This document shows positions 1-7,600 of a stretch of 18,672 nucleotides of DNA, piece by piece. The notes under the pieces are model-generated. The model was not told where the DNA came from, did no database searches, and saw only the letters and a program-made list of their open reading frames with translations. The number at the start of each line of letters is the position of its first letter. Position 1 is the first letter of the stretch. The DNA is from SG8-30 sp964406445 (GTDB lineage: Bacteria; Pseudomonadota; Gammaproteobacteria; Steroidobacterales; Steroidobacteraceae): NCBI GenBank assembly GCA_964406445.1, contig CAYORU010000052.1:1-18672 (forward strand), in the 5' to 3' direction. The position numbers and the translations under genes were made by a program.

Positions 1-106
1 CCCCTCCGCGCCGAGGCGCCGGCGCCGGCGCAGGCGGCACGGGCCCCGCGGCCAGGGCGGGCCCGGCGGCGGACAGGGCGCACCGCCGCCCGCGGGCAAC
101 GCCTGA
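1..106 (+). CDS. Possible C-terminal end of an Arg/Gly/Pro-rich protein (partial)
   Basis: An open frame enters from the left edge (codons from base 2) and stops at TGA 104-106, four bases before the cysQ ATG. The visible 34 residues include a run of seven arginines and then glycine-, proline- and glutamine-rich sequence ending in GNA. Such basic, glycine-rich tails are common at the C-termini of RNA-binding proteins, for example RluB-type pseudouridine synthases or DEAD-box helicases. No folded domain is visible, so the family cannot be named. The other two frames are also open here, as expected for such GC-rich DNA, and one of them would end in an ATGA overlap with cysQ. The frame choice rests only on composition and is uncertain. 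Confidence 0.35.
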   Translation, partial: PSAPRRRRRRRRHGPRGQGGPGGGQGAPPPAGNA

Positions 107-110
107 GCGC

Positions 111-914
111 ATGATCCCCGACCCGCACCGACTGCTGCTCGACGTGGTGGCGCTCGCCCGCGAGGCGGGGCGCGCGATCCTCGGCGTGTATGCGCAGTCC
201 TTCGCGGTGCAGGAGAAGGCCGACAGCTCGCCGCTCACCGAGGCCGACCTCGCGGCCGAGCGGGTCCTGGCCGCGGGCCTGAGGCGCCTCGCGCCCGAGG
301 TGCCGATCCTGTCCGAGGAATCGGCCGTGGTGCCCTTCGCCACGCGGGCCGGCTGGGACTGGCTGTGGATCGTCGATCCGCTCGACGGCACGCGCGAGTT
401 CGTGCAGCGCAACGGCGAGTTCACGGTCAACGTCGCGCTCGTGCACCGCCACCGGCCGGTGCTCGGCGTCGTGCATGCGCCGGTGCTGCAGGCCGACTAC
501 TACGCCTGCGAGGGCTACGGAGCCTTCCACGGCGATGCCGGCGCGCCGGCACGGCCGATCCGCGTGCGCTCGAAGGCGGCCCGCCCGCTGCGCGTCGTGG
601 GCAGCCGCTCGCACCGCGGCTCTTCGCTCGACGGACTGCTCGGGCGCATCGGCCCGCACGAGCTGGTCGCGATCGGCAGCTCGCTCAAGTTCTGCCTGGT
701 CGCCAGCGGCGAGGCCGACTTCTATCCGCGCCTCGGCCCGACCTCGGAGTGGGACACCGCCGCCGGCCAGTGCGTGCTCGAGCAGGCGGGCGGCCACGTC
801 GTGGGGATGGACGGCCGACCGCTCGCGTACAACGCGCGGGCCGAGCTCATCAACCCGCATTTCGTCGCCTACGGCGACGACTCCGTGGACTGGCTGCAGC
901 CGCTCGTCGCATGA
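111..914 (+). CDS. cysQ: 3'(2'),5'-bisphosphate nucleotidase CysQ
   Basis: A 267-aa member of the Mg2+-dependent, Li+-sensitive inositol monophosphatase-like superfamily. CysQ removes the 3'-phosphate from pAp to give AMP, clearing the by-product of PAPS reduction in sulfate assimilation and of 4'-phosphopantetheine transfer. Visible family motifs are the metal-ligand glutamates in LSEES (67-71), the core signature DPLDGT (89-94), the segment SLKFCLVASGEADFYPR (191-207) characteristic of CysQ, and WDTAAG (214-219) with the third metal Asp. The length is normal for the family. CysQ may associate with the inner membrane, but no transmembrane segment is seen. Its stop overlaps the next start (ATGA at 911-914), so it is probably translationally coupled to the DUF3301 gene. 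The ATG at 111 gives the expected N-terminal helix. Confidence 0.95.
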   Translation: MIPDPHRLLLDVVALAREAGRAILGVYAQSFAVQEKADSSPLTEADLAAERVLAAGLRRLAPEVPILSEESAVVPFATRAGWDWLWIVDPLDGTREFVQRNGEFTVNVALVHRHRPVLGVVHAPVLQADYYACEGYGAFHGDAGAPARPIRVRSKAARPLRVVGSRSHRGSSLDGLLGRIGPHELVAIGSSLKFCLVASGEADFYPRLGPTSEWDTAAGQCVLEQAGGHVVGMDGRPLAYNARAELINPHFVAYGDDSVDWLQPLVA

Positions 915-1225
915 GCTGGATGGAATTCGCCGGGATCATCGCGCTGGTCCTCCTGGGCTGGGCCTGGCACGCGAACCTGCGCGCCCGCGAGCTCGCCAAC
1001 CGCATCGCAACCGACACCTGCAGCCGCGCCGGCGTTCAGTTCCTGGACGGCACCGTGTCCGTGCTGCGGGTCGGCTTCGCGCGCGACGGCCGCGGGACGC
1101 TCGCGCTGCGCCGGACCTACGTGTTCGACTATTCGGAGGACGGCGCGAACCGCCGGCGGGGTTTCGTGGTGCTGACCGGCCTCGAGATCGACAGCGTGGG
1201 CCTCGGCCCGAGGGCCGTCGCGTGA
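911..1225 (+). CDS. DUF3301 family small membrane protein
   Basis: A 104-aa protein with one N-terminal transmembrane helix (about residues 5-22, FAGIIALVLLGWAWHANL) and a short soluble domain. The domain has the DUF3301 pattern: a helix ending in a Cys (D-TCSRAGVQ), then LDGTV, an LRR-YVFDYSEDG strand and a final LTGLEIDS strand. DUF3301 proteins are about 100 aa and their function is unknown. I recall them occurring near cysQ in other gammaproteobacteria, but did not check. The ATG overlaps the cysQ stop as ATGA, and its own stop overlaps the GTG of the PHP gene as GTGA. Together these fix the start and suggest one operon. The topology is probably N-out/C-in, but this is inferred. Confidence 0.85.
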   Translation: MSWMEFAGIIALVLLGWAWHANLRARELANRIATDTCSRAGVQFLDGTVSVLRVGFARDGRGTLALRRTYVFDYSEDGANRRRGFVVLTGLEIDSVGLGPRAVA

Positions 1226-2082
1226 CCGCCGCGACGGTCGACCTGCACCTGCACTCGACCGCCTCGGACGGCCGGATGAGCCCGGCCGAGCTCGTCCGGC
1301 ACGCCGTGGCGCGCGGCGTGCGCCACCTGTCGCTCACCGACCACGACACCACGGCGGGCGTCGCGGAAGCCGCCGCCGAGGCGGCCGCGGCCGGCGTCGG
1401 CTTCGTGCCGGGCATCGAGCTGTCCGCGGGCTGGCGCGGCCGCAGCATCCACGTGCTCGGCCTCGCCGTCGACCCGGGCGCCACCGGGCTGCAGGCCGGC
1501 ATCGCCCGGCTCTCGACGGTGCGCCGCGACCGCGCGGAGCGCATCGCGGCGCGGCTCGAGGCCGCCCGCGCGCCGGGCCGCGCGGCGCTCGCGGCCGTGC
1601 TGGAGACGACCGCCTTGCCCACGCGCACGCACTTCGCGCGCGCGCTGGTGGAACTGGGCGCCGCGCGCGACGCCGCCGACGCCTTTGCGCGCCTGCTGCG
1701 CCGCGGCCGCCCGGGCTACGCGGCCTGCGAGTGGCCCGGGATGGCCGAGGTGGTCGGCTGGATCCTGCGCTCAGGCGGCGTGGCGGTGCTCGCGCACCCG
1801 CTGCGCTACACGCTGTCCGGGGGTGGGCGGCGCGACCTGGCCCGCGAGTTCAGCGAGGCGGGCGGCCGCGGCGTCGAGGTCGCGACCGGCGGGGCTTCGA
1901 CGCAGCAGGTCTCGGAGGCCGCCGGCCTCGCCGCCCGGGCCGGCCTCGACGGCTCCGCCGGCTCCGACTTCCACGACCCGGCGATCGCGTGGAATCCCCC
2001 GGGGCGATTGGCTAAGCTTCCGGCGTCCGTCCGGCCCGTGTGGGCCCAACCGCCGTTTCCACGCGATTTCGGCCGCCCATGA
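1222..2082 (+). CDS. PHP-domain phosphoesterase, RNase AM/YciV (3',5'-nucleoside bisphosphate phosphatase) family
   Basis: A 286-aa protein beginning at GTG 1222. That start overlaps the previous stop (GTGA) and lies five residues before the first catalytic strand. PHP metal-binding motifs are DLHLHS (7-12), D16, LTDHD (38-42), E66 in GIELSA, H77, AHPLRY (191-196) and GSDFH (247-251), matching the complete ligand set of the family. Characterised relatives are E. coli YciV, now RNase AM (a 5'-3' exonuclease active on short RNAs and the 5' ends of rRNA), and a Chromobacterium violaceum enzyme that hydrolyses 3',5'-bisphosphonucleotides such as pAp. The middle of the protein (about 85-165) is alanine/arginine-rich, as in the family insert domain. 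It sits two genes from cysQ, a different enzyme with an overlapping substrate. The stop overlaps the next ATG. Confidence 0.88.
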   Translation: MTAATVDLHLHSTASDGRMSPAELVRHAVARGVRHLSLTDHDTTAGVAEAAAEAAAAGVGFVPGIELSAGWRGRSIHVLGLAVDPGATGLQAGIARLSTVRRDRAERIAARLEAARAPGRAALAAVLETTALPTRTHFARALVELGAARDAADAFARLLRRGRPGYAACEWPGMAEVVGWILRSGGVAVLAHPLRYTLSGGGRRDLAREFSEAGGRGVEVATGGASTQQVSEAAGLAARAGLDGSAGSDFHDPAIAWNPPGRLAKLPASVRPVWAQPPFPRDFGRP

Positions 2083-2303
2083 CGCCCGACGACGAGAAGG
2101 TCGATACCGAGCTGTTCCGCAGGATCCAGCGCCTGCGCGAGCTTCGGATCGAGCACCGCGACCTCGACGACGTGATCAGCCGCCTCACGATGGACCTGTA
2201 CGTCGACGAGGTGCAGCTGCGCCGGCTCAAGAAGCGCAAGCTGCTCATCAAGGACCAGATCACCCGCCTCGAGAGCCAGCTGATCCCGGACCTCAACGCC
2301 TGA
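2079..2303 (+). CDS. YdcH/DUF465 family small coiled-coil protein
   Basis: A 74-aa highly charged helical protein. The ending LRRLKKRKLLIKDQITRLE then a short tail is the hallmark of YdcH/DUF465 proteins, in which a lysine-rich LKK-KL-LKD-I segment forms the second half of a helical hairpin. The molecular function of the family is not established. The ATG at 2079 overlaps the PHP stop (ATGA at 2079-2082), which favours it over an in-frame ATG at 2040 that would add 13 residues not typical of the family. A tiny open frame and then the MscS-type channel gene follow. Confidence 0.85.
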   Translation: MTPDDEKVDTELFRRIQRLRELRIEHRDLDDVISRLTMDLYVDEVQLRRLKKRKLLIKDQITRLESQLIPDLNA

Positions 2304-2382
2304 TGCGCCGCCACCACGCCCCGCCGCCGCGCGCCTCGTCCCGCCCGCGGCACAGACGCGACCAAGCGCAGCGGCGGACGCC

Positions 2383-3735
2383 ATGATCCAGGACCTGCAG
2401 GCCTTCCTGGAGCGCTGGCTGACCGCCTCCACGCTCGCCCAGGCCGTCGCGCTGGTCGTGGTCCTCGGCGTCGCCTGGGGCGGAACGCGCCTCGTCCGCG
2501 GCTGGTACCTGCCCAAGGAGGAGTCCGGGCTGGGCTGGCGCGGCGCGCTCGGCCGAGGCCTCGTCATCGTGCTGCCCTACGTCGCGGCGCTGGCGCTGAC
2601 GCAGCTGGCGCGCGCGACCGTCGTCGCCGCCCGGCTCGAGGCGCCGCTGCTCGACCAGGCCGTACGCCTGATCGTGGCGTTCATCGTCATCAGGCTGCTG
2701 GTGTACGGGCTGCGCTTCTCGCTGTCGCCGAATTCGCGGCTGCGCGGCCTCGAGACCCGCTTCGCGGTGGGCGTGTGGCTGCTGGTCGCCACGCAGATGC
2801 TCGGCTGGCTGGACGCCATCGTCGCGGCGCTCGACTCGGTCGGGCTGTCCACGGGCAAGTCGCGCATCACGGTCTGGTCGGTGCTGGCCGCACTGTTCGC
2901 GGTGTCGGTGTGCGTCATCGCGAGCGTCTGGGTCGCCCGCTGGGTCGACCGCCGGGTCCATTCCATCCAGATGCTCGCGCCGTCGACGCGCATCGGCATC
3001 GCCAAGACCAGCTACGCGTTCTTCATCGGCTTCGGCGTGCTGCTCGGCCTGCGCGCCTCCGGGGTCGACCTGACCGCGCTCGCGGTGTTCTCGGGCGCCA
3101 TCGGCCTCGGCCTCGGCTTCGGCCTGCAGGCGATCCTCGCGAACTTCGTCAGCGGCTTCGTGCTGCTCGTCGACAAGTCCATCAAGCCGGGCGACGTCAT
3201 CAGCTTCACCGGAACGACCGGCACCAGCACGCACGGCTTCGGCTGGGTCGAGGAGCTGCGCGGCCGCTACCTGGTGGTGCGCGACCGGGACGGCGTCGCG
3301 ACCCTCGTGCCCAACCAGAACGTGATCACCAACCAGGTGATCAACTGGAGCTACGGACACCCGAAGGTGCGCCTCAGGCTGCCCGTGCGCATCAGCTACC
3401 AGGACGACGTCGAGCTGGCGCTACGGCTCCTGCTCGAGGCCGCCCAGGAGCACCCGCGCGTGCTGCGCGACCCGCCGCCGGTCTCGCGGCTGATGGAGTT
3501 CGCGGATTACGGCATGGAGATCGAGCTGCGCTTCTGGATCGGCGACCCGGCCGAGGGCGTCAACAACGTGCGCTCGGACATCAACCGGCGCATCTGGGCG
3601 CAGTTCCGCCAGCACGGCATCACCATCCCGCCGGCGCAGCGCGAGATCCGCATCCTCGAGGGCTCGACGCCGGCCTCGCTGCTGTCGCCGCGCCGAACGG
3701 ACCGGATAGAGCCGACGCTCGACGGCCAGGACTGA
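2383..3735 (+). CDS. MscS-family mechanosensitive ion channel
   Basis: A 450-aa inner-membrane protein. Hydrophobic segments lie at about 18-37, 58-80, 93-112, 127-146, 165-186 and 208-225. They are followed by the MscS pore-lining helix at about 229-263, rich in small residues (SGAIGLGLGFG) and ending in LQAILANFVSGF, then LLVDKSIKPGDVI. The beta-domain (LVPNQNVITNQVINWS, 308-323) and the C-terminal alpha/beta domain (330-425) are present. Such channels open under membrane tension to release solutes on hypo-osmotic shock. It is longer than E. coli MscS (about 286 aa) because of extra N-terminal helices, as in several larger MscS subfamilies. The loop after GDVI has an extra Gly/Thr-rich stretch (GTTGTSTHGFG, 277-287). 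The gene starts 79 bases after the YdcH stop and ends 3 bases before arfB. Confidence 0.92.
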   Translation: MIQDLQAFLERWLTASTLAQAVALVVVLGVAWGGTRLVRGWYLPKEESGLGWRGALGRGLVIVLPYVAALALTQLARATVVAARLEAPLLDQAVRLIVAFIVIRLLVYGLRFSLSPNSRLRGLETRFAVGVWLLVATQMLGWLDAIVAALDSVGLSTGKSRITVWSVLAALFAVSVCVIASVWVARWVDRRVHSIQMLAPSTRIGIAKTSYAFFIGFGVLLGLRASGVDLTALAVFSGAIGLGLGFGLQAILANFVSGFVLLVDKSIKPGDVISFTGTTGTSTHGFGWVEELRGRYLVVRDRDGVATLVPNQNVITNQVINWSYGHPKVRLRLPVRISYQDDVELALRLLLEAAQEHPRVLRDPPPVSRLMEFADYGMEIELRFWIGDPAEGVNNVRSDINRRIWAQFRQHGITIPPAQREIRILEGSTPASLLSPRRTDRIEPTLDGQD

Positions 3736-3738
3736 GCC

Positions 3739-4158
3739 GTGGCGGAGGACCCGGGCGAACCCGCGATCCCGCCCGCCGAGTACTCGCTCGCCTGGGTGCG
3801 CTCGCCCGGCCCCGGCGGCCAGAACGTCAACAAGCTCGCCACCGCCTGCCAGCTGCGGTTCCGCGTGGGCGGCACGACCTTGCTCGACGAGGCAGGCCGC
3901 GAACGGCTGCGGCGACTGGCCGGCCGTCGCCTGACGCGCGACGACGAGATCCTGATCGAGGCTCACCGCCACCGCAGCCAGGAAGGCAACCGCCGCGACG
4001 CGCTCGAGCGGCTGGCGGCGCTCGTCGCCGCCGCGCGGGTCGTGCCACGCAAGCGCAAGGCCACGCGGCCCTCGCGCGCCTCGAAGGAGCGGCGCCTCGA
4101 GGGCAAGAAGCGCCGCCGGGACGTCAAGCGGATGCGCGGCCGCCCGCCGGCGGAATAG
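3739..4158 (+). CDS. arfB: Alternative ribosome-rescue peptidyl-tRNA hydrolase ArfB (YaeJ)
   Basis: A 139-aa class I release-factor-like protein. It lacks a stop-codon recognition domain but keeps the catalytic GGQ at residues 26-28 (in SPGPGGQNVNK). The lysine/arginine-rich C-terminal tail (about 105-135, including KKRRRDVKRMR) is the part that in E. coli ArfB enters the empty mRNA channel of a stalled ribosome. ArfB hydrolyses peptidyl-tRNA on non-stop ribosomes independently of trans-translation. Length and motif order match the family. The start is GTG at 3739, three bases after the mscS-like stop, so it is probably cotranscribed. The gene converges on pilE with only 27 bases between the stops. 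Confidence 0.95.
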   Translation: MAEDPGEPAIPPAEYSLAWVRSPGPGGQNVNKLATACQLRFRVGGTTLLDEAGRERLRRLAGRRLTRDDEILIEAHRHRSQEGNRRDALERLAALVAAARVVPRKRKATRPSRASKERRLEGKKRRRDVKRMRGRPPAE

Positions 4159-4185
4159 CCGAGCCCGGGCCCCTGGCGGCGGCGA

Positions 4186-4593
4186 TCAGCGGCGCCAGCA
4201 CTCCGCGGCGGGCGCGTCGCCGCTGACGCCGCGTACGCCGCGATCGTCCAGCGTGAAGTTGGCGCACTGCTCGTCCCTGACCTGGGCCCCTTGCGGCGTC
4301 GCCGTCAGCGTGAAGGACACCGCGTCGCGGACCACGTCGACCTCGTAGTTGCCGGAAGCCACGTCGATCGGGAACACGAGCTCGCAATCGCCCGAGTCGT
4401 AGGCGTTGAAGCGGGTGAAGCAGCGCTCCAGCCCCTGGCGCGACTGCTCGAGCGCCACCATGGCGTCGGTCCGGTTCGCGCGCACGACCTGCTGGCGGTA
4501 GCTCGGCCAGGCGATGCCCGCCAGCAGGGCGATGATGACCACCACGACCATCAGCTCGATGAGCGTGATTCCGCGTTGACGACGCCTGACCAT
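4186..4593 (-). CDS. pilE: Type IV minor pilin PilE
   Basis: A 135-aa type IVa pilin-like protein. The leader MVRRRQRG is cut by prepilin peptidase PilD after G8. The mature protein starts ITLIELMVVVVIIALLAGIA, with the conserved Glu at mature position 5 and the hydrophobic spine helix. Cysteines at 58, 70, 110 and 132 include a C-terminal pair enclosing the D-region (C110...ECW), as in minor pilin PilE. It is the last gene of the minor-pilin operon, as in Pseudomonas (fimU-pilVWXY1-pilE). It starts 12 bases after the pilY1 stop, with a GGGAG ribosome-binding sequence just after that TAA. Minor pilins prime pilus assembly and may carry PilY1 at the tip. The major pilin PilA is not in this window. 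Confidence 0.92.
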   Translation of the reverse strand: MVRRRQRGITLIELMVVVVIIALLAGIAWPSYRQQVVRANRTDAMVALEQSRQGLERCFTRFNAYDSGDCELVFPIDVASGNYEVDVVRDAVSFTLTATPQGAQVRDEQCANFTLDDRGVRGVSGDAPAAECWRR

Positions 4594-4605
4594 GACCGTG
4601 CTCCC

Positions 4606-7600
4606 TTACCGGATCTGCCGCCAGGACTGGCGTCCGAATCCGGACGGACCCGGGTTCTCGACCGTCACCTGGATGTTGCCGGTCGTGCCCGGCGAGTACT
4701 TGAACTCCAGCGGACGGTTCGGATCGGCGAGGATGCCGGGGCTCTGGATGATGCCCTCCTTCGACGAGACGCCGGACACCGGGAGCCGCAGGGTCTCGCC
4801 ACCGACCTCGATCTCGATGAAGTCGAGGTCGTTGAACAGGCGGTCCGCGTTCAGGTCGAAGGGCGAGGCCGCGAGGCGCGCGCCCGTCAGGCTGTCGAGC
4901 TCCATCAGCCAGCCGCCGCCGCCGAAGCCGCAGGGATCCGGATCCGGCAGCAGCGTCGTGAAGATCACCCGGCCGGCGCGCAGCACCGGATTGGCGACCG
5001 ACTTCTCGCCGAGGTACTCGCCGACGCCGTCGACGGTGTCCGCGTAGTCGCCGTCGCCGTTCGCGTCGAAGGCCAGGTCGAGGAACCAGCCCTTGCTGGT
5101 GGAGGGAACCGAGTTGCGCGAGGTGACGCGCACCAGGAAGTCCTCGACGTCGCCGTCGTAGAGTTCCTCGGCGAGGATGTTCTGCTGCACGAGCGAGTCA
5201 CGGCTGGTGACCCGGTCGGTGGCCGCCGAGCCGCTGTTGCGGTCGAAGATGCCGTACAGCGACTGCACGCGGAAATCGGCGACCGCCGTCTCGACGACCT
5301 TGTCCACCGGCTCGAGGAACTTGCCGGTGCCCACCAGCACGACCGTGCCGACGCCGGCCGGTCCGCGGCCGACCTCCGGCCGCGAGGTGATCGGCTGGCG
5401 GTTGCCGGCCTCATCCGTGGCCGTGAACAGCGGCTGGGACACGCCGGAGGGGCGGTAGGCCACGTTCCAGTCGTCCGGATCGTTGCTGCGGATGTCGAAC
5501 TTCCACAGGTTTCCGAACAGGTCGCCGGCATAGACGTAGTCGGCGGTCCCGTCCCCGTTCAGGTCGACGGCGGCCGGCGTCGCCAGGCCGTTGGCGCGGC
5601 CGCCGGAGCCCGTGCTCGCGATGCCGACGCCGGTGTCGATCTTGCGCACCAGGTCACCCGTCTCGATGTCGACGAAGTACAGCACCGCGTTGCCGCTGCT
5701 GCTGGCCCGGCCGTCGGCACGGGTGTTGTTGTAGCCGTTGCCGAACACCGCCACCCAGCGGCCGTTGTCCTGGCTGCGGATGATGGCCGGCTGGCTGTAG
5801 GTGAAGCCGAGGTCGACGTCGTCCTCGTCGGTGAACTCCCACAGGACCACGTCGTCCGCGTTGGCCTCGGTCGCGGCGTCGGGGTTCGTGACGTCGAGCG
5901 CATAGATGCCCTGGCCGCCGCGGTTCAGCCCGCCCACCAGCACGGTGCGCCACTGGCCGTCGAAGAAGACGTCGCCCATGTTCGGCGGGCCGTCCACGTA
6001 GAAGAGGTGCGAGTAGGTCGGGTCCGTCAGCGCCGGCAGTCGGCCGAACACCGCGCTCGGGATGAACGCGAACCGTTCCCGCCCGGTCTCGCCGTCGAAG
6101 CCGTGCAGCATGCCGTCGTTGGCGCCGGCGTAGACCATCGGCCGGCGCGCGTCCTGCGCGATCCTGAACTCCGAGTAGGGCTCCGACTCCAGGTCGTCGC
6201 GGTAGCGGAACGGCGGCTTGCCGACGAACACCGGCGAGGAGGACACGATGTCGCCCAGCAGCGCGGTGTTGCCGCTGGCCAGCTTGGCGCGATTGCGGAA
6301 CACCCCGCCCGGGCGGCTCTGCTCCTTGCTGCCGTCGCCGCGCAGGTAGTCGAGCCGCGCCTCGCCGAGCCCGTCGGAGAGGTCCAGTTGCCCCTTGCGG
6401 GTCGCGTCGATCGCGGTCCAGCGGAAGGCCACGCCGTCGCCGTTCGAGTTGCGGGTCAGGATCTGGCGCGAATTGGCCGCCGGGATCTTCTCCGCCGCGT
6501 CCCAGTCGACCGTGGACAGGAGGCCGGTATCGGTGTCGATCCGGAACGACAGCAACTGGCCGGTCCAGTCGCGGGTGCTGAACTTGGCCTGGTAGAGGCG
6601 GGTCTCGCTCGAGATCGAGCCCGAGTTCACCGACGCCGAGGAGGCGGTCGTGACGCGGTCGATGATCTCGTTGAAGGCACGCGTCAGCTGCTCGCCGAGC
6701 GTCAGCGCGTTGGTGACCAGGAAGTAGTTGTCCGGGTTGCCGTCGCCGTCGGCGTCCCACTCGTCGGCGAGGTCGGGCGTGTCGTCGTCGTTCGAGTCGC
6801 GGAAGCCGCCCCACTTGGCTGCGTACCACAGCGGATCGCGCAGCAGCTCGGCAGTGTCGCCGGAGCCGGGCGAGAACAGGCGCACGTCGACCCAGGGCAG
6901 CGCACCACCCGGCGCGAACAGGCCGCGATCCGTGCAGCGGGTGACCTCGCAGGCACCGGCCCCGCGGCCGGGCGGCGTGTCGAGGAAGTACTGCACGTTG
7001 GTGGAGTCGTCCTGCACCACGAGGTAGATGCCGTCGGCCGTCGTGCCCGAGATCACGTAGCCCATGTGGTGGGTGATGCCGCCCGCCTCGTACAGCCGCT
7101 CCACCGTCACCTGCACCTGGCCGGCGATGACCTGGTAGCTGTAGCGGACGATCGCGTCCATGTCGTGGTCGTTGCCGGCCTCGACGTCCTCGAAATTGAT
7201 CAGGAAGACGCCCGAGGTGCCGTCCGGCGCCAGGCTCTCGACGTAGAAGTCGACGATCTGGTTGGTCGGCTGGAACTGGCCACGCGCGGCGTTGATGCTC
7301 GATCCCGCGACGGACTTCGCGAACGGCACGAGCGTCACCCGCTGCCCGTTCACCGGGATCTCGATGCGCGGCAACGGCGAGGCGAGCGCCACCGCGAAGG
7401 TCTCGACGTTCTGCGCACCAGGCGCGGCCGTCGTCGTGTTGATGTCGTTCTGCTTGCCGAACTTTGCCACGCTCGCGGCGTAGTAGGTGCCCTCCTTGGT
7501 CGGCTCCTCGGGGGCGAGGCCGCGGATGTTGGCGAAGCTCGAGGCCGTCTTCGGCGAGGGCGCGCCGTCGTAGTCGCCCGCGGACTCGCCGACGAAGACC

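Noticed and set aside
2040..2078. ATG at 2040 as the start of the YdcH-like gene
   Set aside because: The added residues do not look like the family, and the ATG at 2079 makes a clean overlap with the preceding stop.
4159..4185. Bidirectional terminator between convergent arfB and pilE
   Set aside because: The 27 bases contain only an 8-base palindrome (gcccgggc) with no loop and no T-tract. Nothing convincing could be drawn.
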